Positions 15,710 to 26,184 of a stretch of DNA of 64,000 bases are shown here, piece after piece. Both the position numbers and the translations under genes were made by a program. The stretch is from CAVQKZ01 sp963837325 (GTDB lineage Bacteria; Actinomycetota; Actinomycetes; Mycobacteriales; Jatrophihabitantaceae). How positions within the stretch are numbered: position 1 is the first letter of the stretch; each line of letters opens with the position of its first letter. The notes beneath the pieces are model-generated. The model saw only the letters and a program-made list of their open reading frames with translations. It searched no databases and was not told the DNA's origin. The stretch is from NCBI GenBank assembly GCA_963837325.1, contig CAWIMV010000002.1, positions 1,240,001 through 1,304,000 of the forward strand. The letters run 5' to 3'.

Positions 15710-16594
15710 GTGGAGCGTCTGCGATTTGGTCTGATCGGCACGGGCTACTGGGCCCGCGAGGTACATGCCGCCGGTATCGCGGCGCACCCCGACGCCCACC
15801 TGGCCGGAGTGTGGGGCCGCGACCCGGCCAAGGCCGCCGCGCTCGCGCAGGCCTACGACACAGACGCCTTTGAAGACCTCGACGCGATGTTGGCCGCCGT
15901 CGAAGCGGTCGCATTCAGCGTGCCGCCGCACGTCCAGGCCGCGCTGGCCCCTCAGGTGGCCGAGGCCGGCCGCCATCTGCTGCTCGAGAAGCCGCTGGCG
16001 CTGACCCCGCTCGACGCCCAGCGCCTCGTCGACGCGGTCGAGGCCGCGGGGGTCGGCTCGCTGGTCTTCTTCACCGAGCGCTTCCTGCCGGAGCGCGAGA
16101 GTTGGCTGGACGCCCTTCGGGTCGAGGGTGGTTGCCTCGGCGCCAACGTGGCCTGGCTCGGTTCGCTGCAAACGCCGGGCAATCCGTTCGCCGACTCGCC
16201 GTGGCGCAAGACCGAAGGCGCGCTGTGGGATGTCGGGCCACACGCCCTGGCGGCGGTACTGCCGGTGCTCGGTCCGGTGAAATCGGTCGTCGGCGCGCGA
16301 GGGTTCGGTGATCTGGTCACGTTGACCCTGACTCACGAGTCCGGCGCGCTCAGCAACGTCGCGTTGAGCCTGACGATGCCGCCGGACGCAACCCGACTCG
16401 CGCTGGAGTTCTACCGCGCCGACGGCTGGCACCCGCGTCCGGGCGATGCGTTCGAGCCGGTGGAGGCACATCGCAATGCCGTCGGCGAGTTGATCGACCT
16501 GGTGCGTTCGGGCCAGACGCGGCACCGGTGCGACGTCCACTTCGCCCGCGACATCGTTGACGTTCTCGACCAGGCGCAGCGGGCGCTCGGCTGA
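15710..16594 (+). CDS. Gfo/Idh/MocA-family NAD(P)-dependent oxidoreductase
   Basis: 294 residues. The Rossmann motif GLIGTGYWA is at residues 6-14, the family motif LLEKPLAL near residue 93, and the C-terminal dimerisation/substrate domain follows with DVGPHAL near 170. Such enzymes oxidise sugars, inositols or related polyols. AGGAG five bases upstream selects the GTG at 15710; a GTG two codons earlier is in frame. The gene stands alone and converges on the secreted Asp-box protein gene 16 bases downstream. Confidence 0.85.
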   Translation: MERLRFGLIGTGYWAREVHAAGIAAHPDAHLAGVWGRDPAKAAALAQAYDTDAFEDLDAMLAAVEAVAFSVPPHVQAALAPQVAEAGRHLLLEKPLALTPLDAQRLVDAVEAAGVGSLVFFTERFLPERESWLDALRVEGGCLGANVAWLGSLQTPGNPFADSPWRKTEGALWDVGPHALAAVLPVLGPVKSVVGARGFGDLVTLTLTHESGALSNVALSLTMPPDATRLALEFYRADGWHPRPGDAFEPVEAHRNAVGELIDLVRSGQTRHRCDVHFARDIVDVLDQAQRALG

Positions 16595-16610
16595 CCCGCT
16601 GCCCGATTCG

Positions 16611-18077
16611 CTAGGACCGCAGGGTCGCGCCGTACACCGTCTGGTGGTACCGCGCGGTCGGATCGGGCGGGGTGGACGAACGGCACCACACCGCGTAGAT
16701 CCGGCCGTGGGTGGCCGCCGTACCCATGTAGTCGCCCGGGAACTTGCCGCCCGCTTCGGCTGCGTAATTGAGGTCCGACAGCGGACCCAGCTTGATCGGC
16801 GCGGCGAACTGACGACCGTCGGCCGACACCGACAACTGCTGCTGCACGAAGCGCCCGTCCTGAACGGTCGTGTTCCTCGTGCTGTTCGTGACGAACACCT
16901 GGCCGCGGTAGGCGGCAACGTCGACGTTGACGTAGTCCCGACCCGTTGACGGTGCCGGTGTCACTCGGCTGGCCGTCGACCAGTGCGTGCCGTCGAAGGA
17001 CTGCGAGAGCATCACCGCATCCGACGCGGGGGAGATCCAGGCCGCGAACAAGCGGCCGGTGATCGGGTCGGCCGACGCCGACGGGAGGCAGCAGCGGATG
17101 CCCTGGGGTCCTTCGCCGGCCTGGGTGGTGATCGTGCTCGATGCGCTCCAGGTCGCGCCGCCGTTGTGCGACATGCGGGCGACGACCGTGTCGGCGGGCG
17201 GAGCCTCGGCGGCCGGAGTGGCCTGCCGGTCGGCGTCCTCGCCGATGCGGCTCTCCGGGCCTTCCTCGCCGGCCGCGGTGCCGTAGTCGAGGTAGGTGTC
17301 GACGACCGTGCCGTCCGGCTTGATCATCGGCTGGGAATTCTGGCTGTAGCGGTCTGCAGCGCTGACGTTCACGGTGCGGCTCCACGTCCGGCCATGGTTG
17401 TCCGACCACCGCACCACCTGGATGGCGGCCGTGTTGTTGCCGTCGGCGTCATAGAGGAACGGCGTCCAGAACTGGTAGAGCCGGCCGAAGTGCGGACTGT
17501 GCCGGCCGTTGTCGATCACCAGGAAGTTCTTGTCGTCGCTGTAATCGCAGCTGTCGCTGTAGTGCGCGAGCACCGGAGCGCCGAACGTCTTACCGCCGTT
17601 GGTCGAGCGCGACACCGTGACGCCGCTGGGGCAGTCGAGGCTGATCGCCAGCACCGAGATGTACACCGAGCCGTCGGGACCGAACGCGACCACCGGATCG
17701 GACGCGCGATCCCACTTCCCACCCGCCGACTTGGTGATGCCCGGCAGCGGTGCGTGGTGCCAGGTCCGGCCGCCGTCGTGAGTCCAGGCGTAAGAGATGT
17801 CGACGGCGCCACCGTCGGGATAGCGGCCGTCGTGTGCGGCCGCGACAGCGATGTCGGGGTCGATCGGCGAGACGGCGACGTCTGGTTCCACGAGCGTGTC
17901 GGGCTCCGAGCCGGGCAGTGGCGGGATGTCCTGCCGGTCGATCTGCCCGACGTGCGAGACGACGGGCAGATGCAGCGCGTTGGGCGCCGTGGTTGGGGCC
18001 GCGACCGCAGCCACGCTTGGCAGCAGGGTGGCGAAGGCGGCGGCGGTCGCGTACAGGAGGTGGCGATTGGGGCGCAT
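16611..18077 (-). CDS. Secreted Asp-box (sialidase-fold) protein
   Basis: 488 residues with a cleavable signal peptide (basic start, hydrophobic core to about 22, AVAAP cleavage region). Several Asp-box repeats of the S-x-D-x-G-x-T-W type are visible (WTHDGGRTWHH, STNGGKTF, SDNHGRTWS, SHNGGATWS, SFDGTHWS), giving a six-bladed-propeller-like exo-sialidase fold. Key catalytic Arg triad residues cannot be assigned by eye, so sialidase activity is not claimed. It may be an extracellular glycan hydrolase or binding protein. Confidence 0.75.
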   Translation of the reverse strand: MRPNRHLLYATAAAFATLLPSVAAVAAPTTAPNALHLPVVSHVGQIDRQDIPPLPGSEPDTLVEPDVAVSPIDPDIAVAAAHDGRYPDGGAVDISYAWTHDGGRTWHHAPLPGITKSAGGKWDRASDPVVAFGPDGSVYISVLAISLDCPSGVTVSRSTNGGKTFGAPVLAHYSDSCDYSDDKNFLVIDNGRHSPHFGRLYQFWTPFLYDADGNNTAAIQVVRWSDNHGRTWSRTVNVSAADRYSQNSQPMIKPDGTVVDTYLDYGTAAGEEGPESRIGEDADRQATPAAEAPPADTVVARMSHNGGATWSASSTITTQAGEGPQGIRCCLPSASADPITGRLFAAWISPASDAVMLSQSFDGTHWSTASRVTPAPSTGRDYVNVDVAAYRGQVFVTNSTRNTTVQDGRFVQQQLSVSADGRQFAAPIKLGPLSDLNYAAEAGGKFPGDYMGTAATHGRIYAVWCRSSTPPDPTARYHQTVYGATLRS

Positions 18078-18212
18078 GGGGGGCTCCAGGAGGGGCGGGT
18101 ACTCCGAGCCTGCCTGTGCCCCATTTGTCCGTCAAGGCCGACGGTTGGGGCAACTTCTGACCGCCGGAACTTGCACAATCGGGGACTGGTCCGGCCGGCG
18201 CCGCGAAACCGG

Positions 18213-18218
18213 TAGACT
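18213..18218 (+). promoter_or_regulatory. Probable -10 of the helicase gene
   Basis: TAGACT lies 135 bases before the helicase start and just ahead of a GCGGGC/GCCCGC hairpin (18229-18247). If used, it gives a leader of about 130 bases. Confidence 0.35.
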
Positions 18219-18322
18219 GGAGTTGTTGGCGGGCACCGATTGCCCGCGTTTGCAGCTTCACCATCGACGCGATCACCCGCGTCGGGCTCGTGCCAGAACC
18301 GCGGCTTCAGATCGCGGATTGC

Positions 18323-18342
18323 CGGGACGTGCCACTGTCCCG
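18323..18342 (+). promoter_or_regulatory. Leader hairpin next to the helicase ribosome site
   Basis: CGGGAC (18323-18328) and GTCCCG (18337-18342) form a 6-base stem whose 3' side touches the GAAGGATC ribosome site. Temperature- or helicase-sensitive control of translation is plausible, as known for cold-induced DEAD-box helicase leaders. Confidence 0.4.
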
Positions 18343-18353
18343 AAGGATCATTT

Positions 18354-19895
18354 GTGCCCCGCAATTCATCGCGCGGTTCTGCCGCGCGTCGCTCGTATTC
18401 CACGTCTTCAACATCAAATTCCTCGACATCGCGCGGTTCGGCCGCCCCCCGGCCCGGCTCGCGCGGCGGCCACCGCAGTTCCGCGCCGCGCCGGGCTCAC
18501 GGCTCACGTTCGCTCTGGGACGAACTGCCGCTGAGCATCGTGCCCACCGACGACCTGCCCAGCTTCGGGGCTCTGGGACTCCCCACGCCGTTGGTCAACG
18601 CCCTGTCCCGCAACGGGATCCAGACGCCGTTCCCCATCCAGGCCGCCACGATCCCGGATGTGCTGGCTGGGCGGGATCTGCTCGGTCGCGCGGCAACCGG
18701 GTCCGGCAAGACGCTGGCATTCGGCCTGCCGCTGATCGCCCGCCTCGAAGGCGCCACGTCCGCCGCACGCCGACCCCGCGGGCTGGTTCTCGTACCCACT
18801 CGCGAACTGGCCATGCAGGTCACCGACGCAATCTCACCGCTGGCCTCGGCCCGTGGCATCTCCGTACGGCTGGTCGCAGGCGGGCTGCCCATCAACAAGC
18901 AGATCCAGTCGCTCGAGAAGGGCGTTGACATCCTCGTCGCCACGCCCGGCCGGCTCGAGGATCTGATCGCCCGCCGCTCCTGTTACCTGGACGCGGTCGA
19001 GGTGACGGTGCTCGACGAGGCCGACCACATGGCCGACCTCGGCTTCCTGCCGGTGGTGCGCCGACTGCTCGACCAGACGCCCGGCGACGGCCAGCGGTTG
19101 CTGTTCTCGGCCACGTTGGACGGCGATGTCGCGACGCTGGTCGAGAACTACCTGACTGATCCCGCCGCCCACGCGCTCAACACCGTAGAGGCGTCGGTCG
19201 ACACGATGACGCATCACGTCTTCCGGGTTCCGTTCGACGCGAAGTTCGACCTCGTCGCCACGATCGCCGCCCGCGAAGGCCGCACGTTGTGCTTCGTGCG
19301 CACCAAGCACGGCGCCGACCGCCTGGCCCGCAATCTGGGCCGCGCCGGCGTGCGGGCGGGGGTGCTGCACGGCGGACGCTCGCAGCCGCAGCGCAATGTC
19401 GCTCTGGCCGCGTTCCGCGACGGCACTGTCCCGGTCCTGGTCGCCACCGACGTCGCGGCCCGCGGCATTCACGTCGACGACGTGTCGCTGGTCCTGCACG
19501 TCGATCCGCCGGCCGATCCCAAGGACTACCTGCACCGCTCCGGCCGCACGGCCCGGGCCGGCGAGAGCGGAGTCGTCGTGCTACTGACGACACCGGTCGA
19601 GGAGCGCGATGTGCGCAAGATGCTCTTGGCCGCGGGAGTCCGACCTGAGCAGCGCGATGCCGTTGCCAGCGATCCGGCGGTCGCCCGGGTCACCGGAGCC
19701 CGGCAGCCCAGCGGCGTGCCGGTCGCGATCGCCCGTCCGCGCAAGGCCGTCAGCCCGAGGGCGGACGGCAGCGCGCCGCACGTCGGGCGGGCCGAGCGCA
19801 ATGGCCGCAACGGCCACCGCCGCCCGAACGCGGGCGCGCCGTCGCGCAATCCGCAACACGGCGAGCGGCGTCCGCGCCGGGCCCGCGCCCACTAA
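18354..19895 (+). CDS. DEAD-box ATP-dependent RNA helicase
   Basis: 513 residues. A basic Ser/Arg-rich N-terminal region of about 50 residues precedes the core: Q motif, Walker A ATGSGKT, PTRELA, DEAD in VLDEADHMADLGF, SAT, and HRSGRTARAG. A basic Arg/Gly/Asn-rich RNA-binding tail follows after about residue 430. Proteins of this RhlE/CsdA-like type unwind RNA during ribosome assembly, decay and cold adaptation. The GTG at 18354 is preceded by GAAGGATC; the frame is open further upstream without coding character. typA follows 27 bases later, so the two are probably co-transcribed. Confidence 0.93.
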   Translation: MPRNSSRGSAARRSYSTSSTSNSSTSRGSAAPRPGSRGGHRSSAPRRAHGSRSLWDELPLSIVPTDDLPSFGALGLPTPLVNALSRNGIQTPFPIQAATIPDVLAGRDLLGRAATGSGKTLAFGLPLIARLEGATSAARRPRGLVLVPTRELAMQVTDAISPLASARGISVRLVAGGLPINKQIQSLEKGVDILVATPGRLEDLIARRSCYLDAVEVTVLDEADHMADLGFLPVVRRLLDQTPGDGQRLLFSATLDGDVATLVENYLTDPAAHALNTVEASVDTMTHHVFRVPFDAKFDLVATIAAREGRTLCFVRTKHGADRLARNLGRAGVRAGVLHGGRSQPQRNVALAAFRDGTVPVLVATDVAARGIHVDDVSLVLHVDPPADPKDYLHRSGRTARAGESGVVVLLTTPVEERDVRKMLLAAGVRPEQRDAVASDPAVARVTGARQPSGVPVAIARPRKAVSPRADGSAPHVGRAERNGRNGHRRPNAGAPSRNPQHGERRPRRARAH

Positions 19896-19922
19896 GCGCC
19901 ACTAGCGAAGGAAGAAGCCCTC

Positions 19923-21809
<1,887 letters not shown>

Positions 21810-21821
21810 GCCGACCCACGC

Positions 21822-22148
21822 TCAGCGGCCGACCGCCTTCTCCAGTTGCGCCTTGGTCATCTTCGAGCGGCCCTCGACCTTCTTGGCTTTCGCCTCGGCG
21901 TAGAGCTGGTCGCGGGTGCGGCCACCCGGACCGGAGTGCGACCGCAGCCCGCCGCGCCGAGACGAGGAGATGTCCTGCGTCGACGTCTTGCTGGCCTGCT
22001 GGGCCTCTCCGGAACGGGCCCGCTCCTTGTTCACGGTGCGGGCCGCGATCGACTTGGCCACCTTCTTGGGGCGGCCGCGCTCTTCCAGGCCCTTTTCGAT
22101 GTGCTCGTACTGGCGCTCGCGCTTGTTGCTCCAGGCTTGCTGTGGCAT
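21822..22148 (-). CDS. Basic protein with Rho_N-like C-terminal helices
   Basis: 108 residues. The N-terminal part is Lys/Arg/Glu-rich (WSNKRERQYEHIEKGLEERG), resembling proteins annotated as plasmid stabilisation or Rho-termination-factor-like. The C terminus TRDQLYAEAKAKKVEGRSKM has the look of a Rho_N/SAP nucleic-acid-binding helix pair. It is probably a nucleoid- or RNA-binding small protein. It converges on typA with 12 bases between the stops and is divergent from the aminotransferase gene. Confidence 0.7.
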   Translation of the reverse strand: MPQQAWSNKRERQYEHIEKGLEERGRPKKVAKSIAARTVNKERARSGEAQQASKTSTQDISSSRRGGLRSHSGPGGRTRDQLYAEAKAKKVEGRSKMTKAQLEKAVGR

Positions 22149-22151
22149 ACC

Positions 22152-22193
22152 GGGTAATTACCCCGGCGACCGACCACACAAACCGGCTAGCCT
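22152..22193. promoter_or_regulatory. Divergent leaderless promoters with a 12-base palindrome
   Basis: The palindrome GGGTAATTACCC (22152-22163) lies four bases before the minus-strand ATG at 22148; the minus -10 (GTAATT, 22156-22161) is inside it. For the plus strand, TAGCCT at 22188-22193 ends seven bases before the GTG at 22201. The palindrome could be an operator for the minus gene. Confidence 0.45.
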
Positions 22194-22200
22194 CGACGGC

Positions 22201-23358
22201 GTGCCCGGAACGGACCCGCTGGTCGAACGCATGCGTGGCTTCGGCACCACGATCTTCGCTGAGATGTCGGCGCTCGCGCTGAGCACCGGCAGCGTGAACC
22301 TCGGCCAGGGCTTCCCCGACACCGACGGCCCGCCGGAACTGCTCGCGGCGGCGGCCGCGGCCATTCGAGCCGGCCACAACCAGTACCCGCCCGGACCGGG
22401 AACACCGGCGCTGCGGGCGGCGATCTCGGCCCATCAACAGCGCCACTATGGCTTGGACTACGCGGCCGACGGCGAAGTGTTGGTCACCGCCGGAGCCACA
22501 GAGGCGATCGCGGCCGCGATCCTCGCCCTGGCCGGGCCGGGCGACGAGGTCGTCGTGTTCGAGCCGTACTACGACTCCTACGCCGCCTGCATCGCCCTGG
22601 CCGGTGCCCGCCGCCGCCCGGTCACCCTCCAACGCGACGGCGACGGCTGGGCGTTCGACCCGGACTCGCTGCGTCGGGCGGTTACCCCTCAAACCAAGGC
22701 CATCCTGCTCAACACGCCGCACAACCCGACCGGCAAGGTGTTCACCCCGGCCGAACTTGCCCTCATCGCCGAGCTGGCCCGAGCGCACGACCTGACTGTT
22801 ATCTCCGACGAGGTGTACGAGCACCTGACCTTCGACGGGCGACGCCACGTGCCGATCGCGACGCTGCCGGGGATGCGCGAACGCACGGTCACCATCAGCA
22901 GCGCCGGCAAGACGTTCAGCGTCACCGGTTGGAAGATCGGCTGGGCCTGCGCGCCGGCCCGAGTGCTCGACGCCGTCCGCACGGTCAAGCAGTTCCTCAC
23001 CTACGTCAACGGCGCCCCGTTCCAACCGGCCGTCGCCGAGGCGCTGTCGGCCGACTCGGCGTACGTCAGCGCGATCGCCGGACGGTTGCAGAACCAGCGC
23101 GACCTGCTCTGCGACGGCCTGGCCGCGCTCGGCTTCGACGTCATTCGGCCGCAGGCGACCTACTTCGCGACTGTCGACGTGCATGCCGACGCGGTCGACT
23201 TCTGTCGCGACCTGCCGCACCGGGCCGGCGTAGTCGCCATCCCCAGCAGCGTCTTCTACGACTCGGCTGCGGGCGACCACTTGGTGCGGTTCGCATTCTG
23301 CAAGCAACCAGACGTCCTGCACGAGGCGTTGCGCCGACTCAAGGAGTCGCGTCCGTGA
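22201..23358 (+). CDS. Class I aminotransferase (methionine/glutamine transaminase K or DapC-like)
   Basis: 385 residues; PLP fold type I. The cofactor lysine is K237 in SSAGKTFSVTGWKIG; other core motifs are GQGFPDTDGP near residue 35, YPPGPGTPALR near 62, and NTPHNPTGKV near 172. The family includes kynurenine/glutamine transaminase K, E. coli YbdL (methionine aminotransferase) and mycobacterial Rv0858c, annotated as DapC. The directly following omega-amidase gene favours the glutamine-transaminase reading, since that pair removes alpha-keto acids such as ketoglutaramate. A leaderless TAGCCT box fixes the GTG start. Confidence 0.85.
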   Translation: MPGTDPLVERMRGFGTTIFAEMSALALSTGSVNLGQGFPDTDGPPELLAAAAAAIRAGHNQYPPGPGTPALRAAISAHQQRHYGLDYAADGEVLVTAGATEAIAAAILALAGPGDEVVVFEPYYDSYAACIALAGARRRPVTLQRDGDGWAFDPDSLRRAVTPQTKAILLNTPHNPTGKVFTPAELALIAELARAHDLTVISDEVYEHLTFDGRRHVPIATLPGMRERTVTISSAGKTFSVTGWKIGWACAPARVLDAVRTVKQFLTYVNGAPFQPAVAEALSADSAYVSAIAGRLQNQRDLLCDGLAALGFDVIRPQATYFATVDVHADAVDFCRDLPHRAGVVAIPSSVFYDSAAGDHLVRFAFCKQPDVLHEALRRLKESRP

Positions 23359-23395
23359 GCGCCACCCACCCGCGCACCCGAATCCGGAGGCTGCC

Positions 23396-24154
23396 GTGAA
23401 GATCGCCGCCGTCCAGCACGACATCGAGTGGGAGGACGCCTCGGCCACCCGCAACCACGTCGCCCCTCTCATCGCGGCGGCCGCGGCATCCGGGGCACGA
23501 CTGGTCGCGCTCACGGAGATGTTCGCGACGGGTTTCTCGATGCACCCGGATCGGATCGCCGAGGACGAAGGTGGTGCCAGCGAGGCGTTCCTGCTCGACC
23601 AGGCCCGCCAGCACGACATCCACGTCGTCGCCTCGATCGCGCAACGCGGGGCCGACGCCAACTATCGCAACAACGCCGTGCTGGCGAGCCCGAGCGGCGA
23701 CGTGCGGCGCTACGCCAAGATCCATCCGTTCAGCTATGCCGGCGAGCACGAGCGCTATGCCGCCGGCGACCAGTTCCTCACCGTCGACGTCGAGGGCCTG
23801 CGGGTCAGCGTCTTCGTCTGCTACGACCTCCGTTTCGCCGACGAGTTCTGGGCGCTGGCGCCTGACACTGACCTCTACGTCGTCCCTGCGAACTGGCCCG
23901 AAGCCCGCCGCGAGCACTGGCGGACCCTGCTGCGCGCCCGTGCGATCGAGAACCAGGCCTATGTCCTCGGCGTCAACCGGGTAGGCACGGTCAAAGGCGT
24001 GGAGTACGTCGGCGATTCGGCGATTGTCGACCCGCTGGGACGCACGCTGGCCGAGGCGTCGGTAGGTGAATCGGTGCTGGTAGCCGACGTCGACGCCGGC
24101 TCGGTCAAGGCAATTCGGGCCGCCTTCCCATTCATGGCAGACCGCCGCAAATAG
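23396..24154 (+). CDS. Nitrilase-superfamily omega-amidase-like amidohydrolase
   Basis: 252 residues. The Glu-Lys-Cys triad is complete: E41 in LTEMFATGF, K108 in YAKIHPF, C142 in VFVCYDLRF. The sequence is of the Nit2/YafV branch, which hydrolyses alpha-ketoglutaramate or alpha-ketosuccinamate made by transaminases. It lies 37 bases behind the aminotransferase gene, with its own GGAGG site, so the two make a salvage pair, in line with known metabolite-repair pairs. Other omega-amidated acids could also be substrates. Confidence 0.88.
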   Translation: MKIAAVQHDIEWEDASATRNHVAPLIAAAAASGARLVALTEMFATGFSMHPDRIAEDEGGASEAFLLDQARQHDIHVVASIAQRGADANYRNNAVLASPSGDVRRYAKIHPFSYAGEHERYAAGDQFLTVDVEGLRVSVFVCYDLRFADEFWALAPDTDLYVVPANWPEARREHWRTLLRARAIENQAYVLGVNRVGTVKGVEYVGDSAIVDPLGRTLAEASVGESVLVADVDAGSVKAIRAAFPFMADRRK

Positions 24155-24311
24155 TGCGTTCCACCGCCACAACGCGGGCCAGTATCGGCACTATTACCAG
24201 TTGGTCACGATCGCAGGCGCTGCTTGCGGTAAACGTCTTACAGGTACTTGACTGTGCCATCGGCTGCCGGACAAGTCGTCTGCGCGCCAGTACACAGGAG
24301 GTCACTCACAA

Positions 24312-26069
24312 GTGAGAGTCCACACAGGTAAAGCGATAGTGGCGGGCGTGGCTGCGCTCGCGCTCGCGCTCACCGGCTGCAGCAGCAGCAAGGGCAGCGG
24401 CGGCGGCGGCGGCAAGAGCAACGCCGATGGCACGAAGGGCGTCGGCATCTTCGCCAAATGCGGTACCTCGCCCAACGACTGCAACAAGGGGTCGACGAAG
24501 AAGGGTGGCAGCCTCACCTACGTGCTCGAGAAGGAGCTCGTGGGCTGGGACATCAACACCTCCACGTCGAACACGTTCGAGTTCGCGGAGGTCATGGACG
24601 GCCTTGCGCCCGGCGCCTTCACCGCCACGCCCGACCTCAAGCCGGTGCCCAACCCCGACTTGATGGTTTCGGCGGAGCAGACCAAGACCAACCCGCAGAC
24701 GCTGGTCTACAAGATCCGGCCGGAAGCGGTCTGGAGCGACGGGACGCCGATCGACGTCAAGGACTTCGACTACTACGCGAAGACCTCTGACGGCACCCAC
24801 TGCCCGGACTGTGGTCCGGCCAGCACGTCGGGCTACGACCAGATCAAGTCGCTGACCGGTTCCGACAACGGCAAGACCGTCACCGTCGTTATGAACAAGC
24901 CATACAGCGACTGGCAGAGCATGTTCGGCAACATCTACCCCGCTCACCTTGCGGCCCAGCACGGCGACCTGACCACGCCCAAGGGCCTGGCCGCATCGTT
25001 GAAGTGGATGGACACCACACAGCCGGCCTGGTCCGGCGGGCCGTACATCATCAGCGGCAAGGCCGACAAGAAGACGTCGGTTACCGAGGTCCCGAACCCG
25101 AAGTGGTACGGCAAGGTCAAGCCCAGCCTGGACAAGGTCGTCTTCCGGGTCATCACCGACCAGACCCAGGAAGTACCCGCCCTGCAGAACAACGAGGTGC
25201 AGGCGATCTACCCGCAGCCCAACGCGGACATCACCGCTGCGGTGGCCAAGCTGTCGGGTCAGGGCATTGACTCCTACCTCGGCAAGGGCCTGACCTGGGA
25301 GCACCTGGACTTCAACACCACCAACCCGGTGCTCAAGGACAAGGTGCTGCGAACGGCGATCTTCACCGCGGTCGACCGCAAGCAGATCATCGCCAAGACC
25401 ATCGGGCAGTTCGTTCCCGGCGCACAGCCGCTGAACAACCACATGTACGTGCCTGGTCAGCCCGGCTACAAGGACAACGTGTCCGCGAGCGGACAGGGCT
25501 CCGGCGATGTCGCCAAGGCCAAGAAGATGCTCACCGACGCCGGCTACACCGGCGTGGGCTCGGCGCTGAAGAACAAGGCCGGCAAGGCGGTAAACATCCG
25601 CTGCTCGTACACCGCAGGCAACGTGCTGCGTGAGCAGTCCTGCGTCCTGCTGCAGTCGGAGCTCAAGGCTCTCGGTGTGACGGTCAAGCCCTCGCCGACC
25701 GACGACCTCGGTGGCACTCTCGACTCGGGCGACTTCGACCTGATCATCTTCGCCTGGGTCGGCACGCCGTTCGTGGTCTCCGGTGCCCAGCAGATCTTCA
25801 AGCTCAAGGGTGGCGCCGACTACGGCAAGAACAACGACCCGGCCATGGAGCAGTTGCTGGACACGGCCTCCTCGGAGACCGACCCGGCCAAGGTGCAGGA
25901 CGACATCAACAAGGCCGACGCCGCCTTGACGGCCGACGCCTACAACCTGCCGTTGTTCCAGAAGCCGACGTTCCTCGCGACGTACAAGAACCTCGTGAAC
26001 ATTCGCGACAACGCCACGAGTGTCGGCCCGCCGTACAACGTCCAGGAGTGGGGCATCAAGGGATCCTGA
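24312..26069 (+). CDS. Dipeptide/oligopeptide ABC transporter, substrate-binding lipoprotein
   Basis: 585 residues; solute-binding family 5. The signal peptide ends in a lipobox, ALTGC, with the modified cysteine C23, followed by a Ser/Gly linker. The family-5 motif GGSLTY lies near residue 65. The GTG at 24312 has AGGAGG upstream at a rather long spacing. The protein is anchored outside the membrane and delivers a peptide or similar ligand to the permeases encoded next. Gene order SBP, permease, permease, ATPase, ATPase is the complete Dpp/Opp set; the ligand is unknown. Confidence 0.9.
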   Translation: MRVHTGKAIVAGVAALALALTGCSSSKGSGGGGGKSNADGTKGVGIFAKCGTSPNDCNKGSTKKGGSLTYVLEKELVGWDINTSTSNTFEFAEVMDGLAPGAFTATPDLKPVPNPDLMVSAEQTKTNPQTLVYKIRPEAVWSDGTPIDVKDFDYYAKTSDGTHCPDCGPASTSGYDQIKSLTGSDNGKTVTVVMNKPYSDWQSMFGNIYPAHLAAQHGDLTTPKGLAASLKWMDTTQPAWSGGPYIISGKADKKTSVTEVPNPKWYGKVKPSLDKVVFRVITDQTQEVPALQNNEVQAIYPQPNADITAAVAKLSGQGIDSYLGKGLTWEHLDFNTTNPVLKDKVLRTAIFTAVDRKQIIAKTIGQFVPGAQPLNNHMYVPGQPGYKDNVSASGQGSGDVAKAKKMLTDAGYTGVGSALKNKAGKAVNIRCSYTAGNVLREQSCVLLQSELKALGVTVKPSPTDDLGGTLDSGDFDLIIFAWVGTPFVVSGAQQIFKLKGGADYGKNNDPAMEQLLDTASSETDPAKVQDDINKADAALTADAYNLPLFQKPTFLATYKNLVNIRDNATSVGPPYNVQEWGIKGS

Positions 26070-26125
26070 CCATGGCCGGCTGAGCGGGCAGATTCATGCC
26101 AGCTCACCGGACAAAATCTGGCGCG

Positions 26126-26161
26126 GTGTGCCCCGGGAGCTACTCTGCTTCCGGGGCACAC
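26126..26161 (+). promoter_or_regulatory. Intercistronic hairpin between binding-protein and permease genes
   Basis: GTGTGCCCCGG (26126-26136) pairs perfectly with CCGGGGCACAC (26151-26161) over 11 bases, 14-base loop, 57 bases past the stop of the binding-protein gene. It probably stops most transcripts or protects their 3' ends, giving more binding protein than permease. Confidence 0.55.
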
Positions 26162-26184
26162 TCCGGCCTTGGAGGTAGAGGTCA

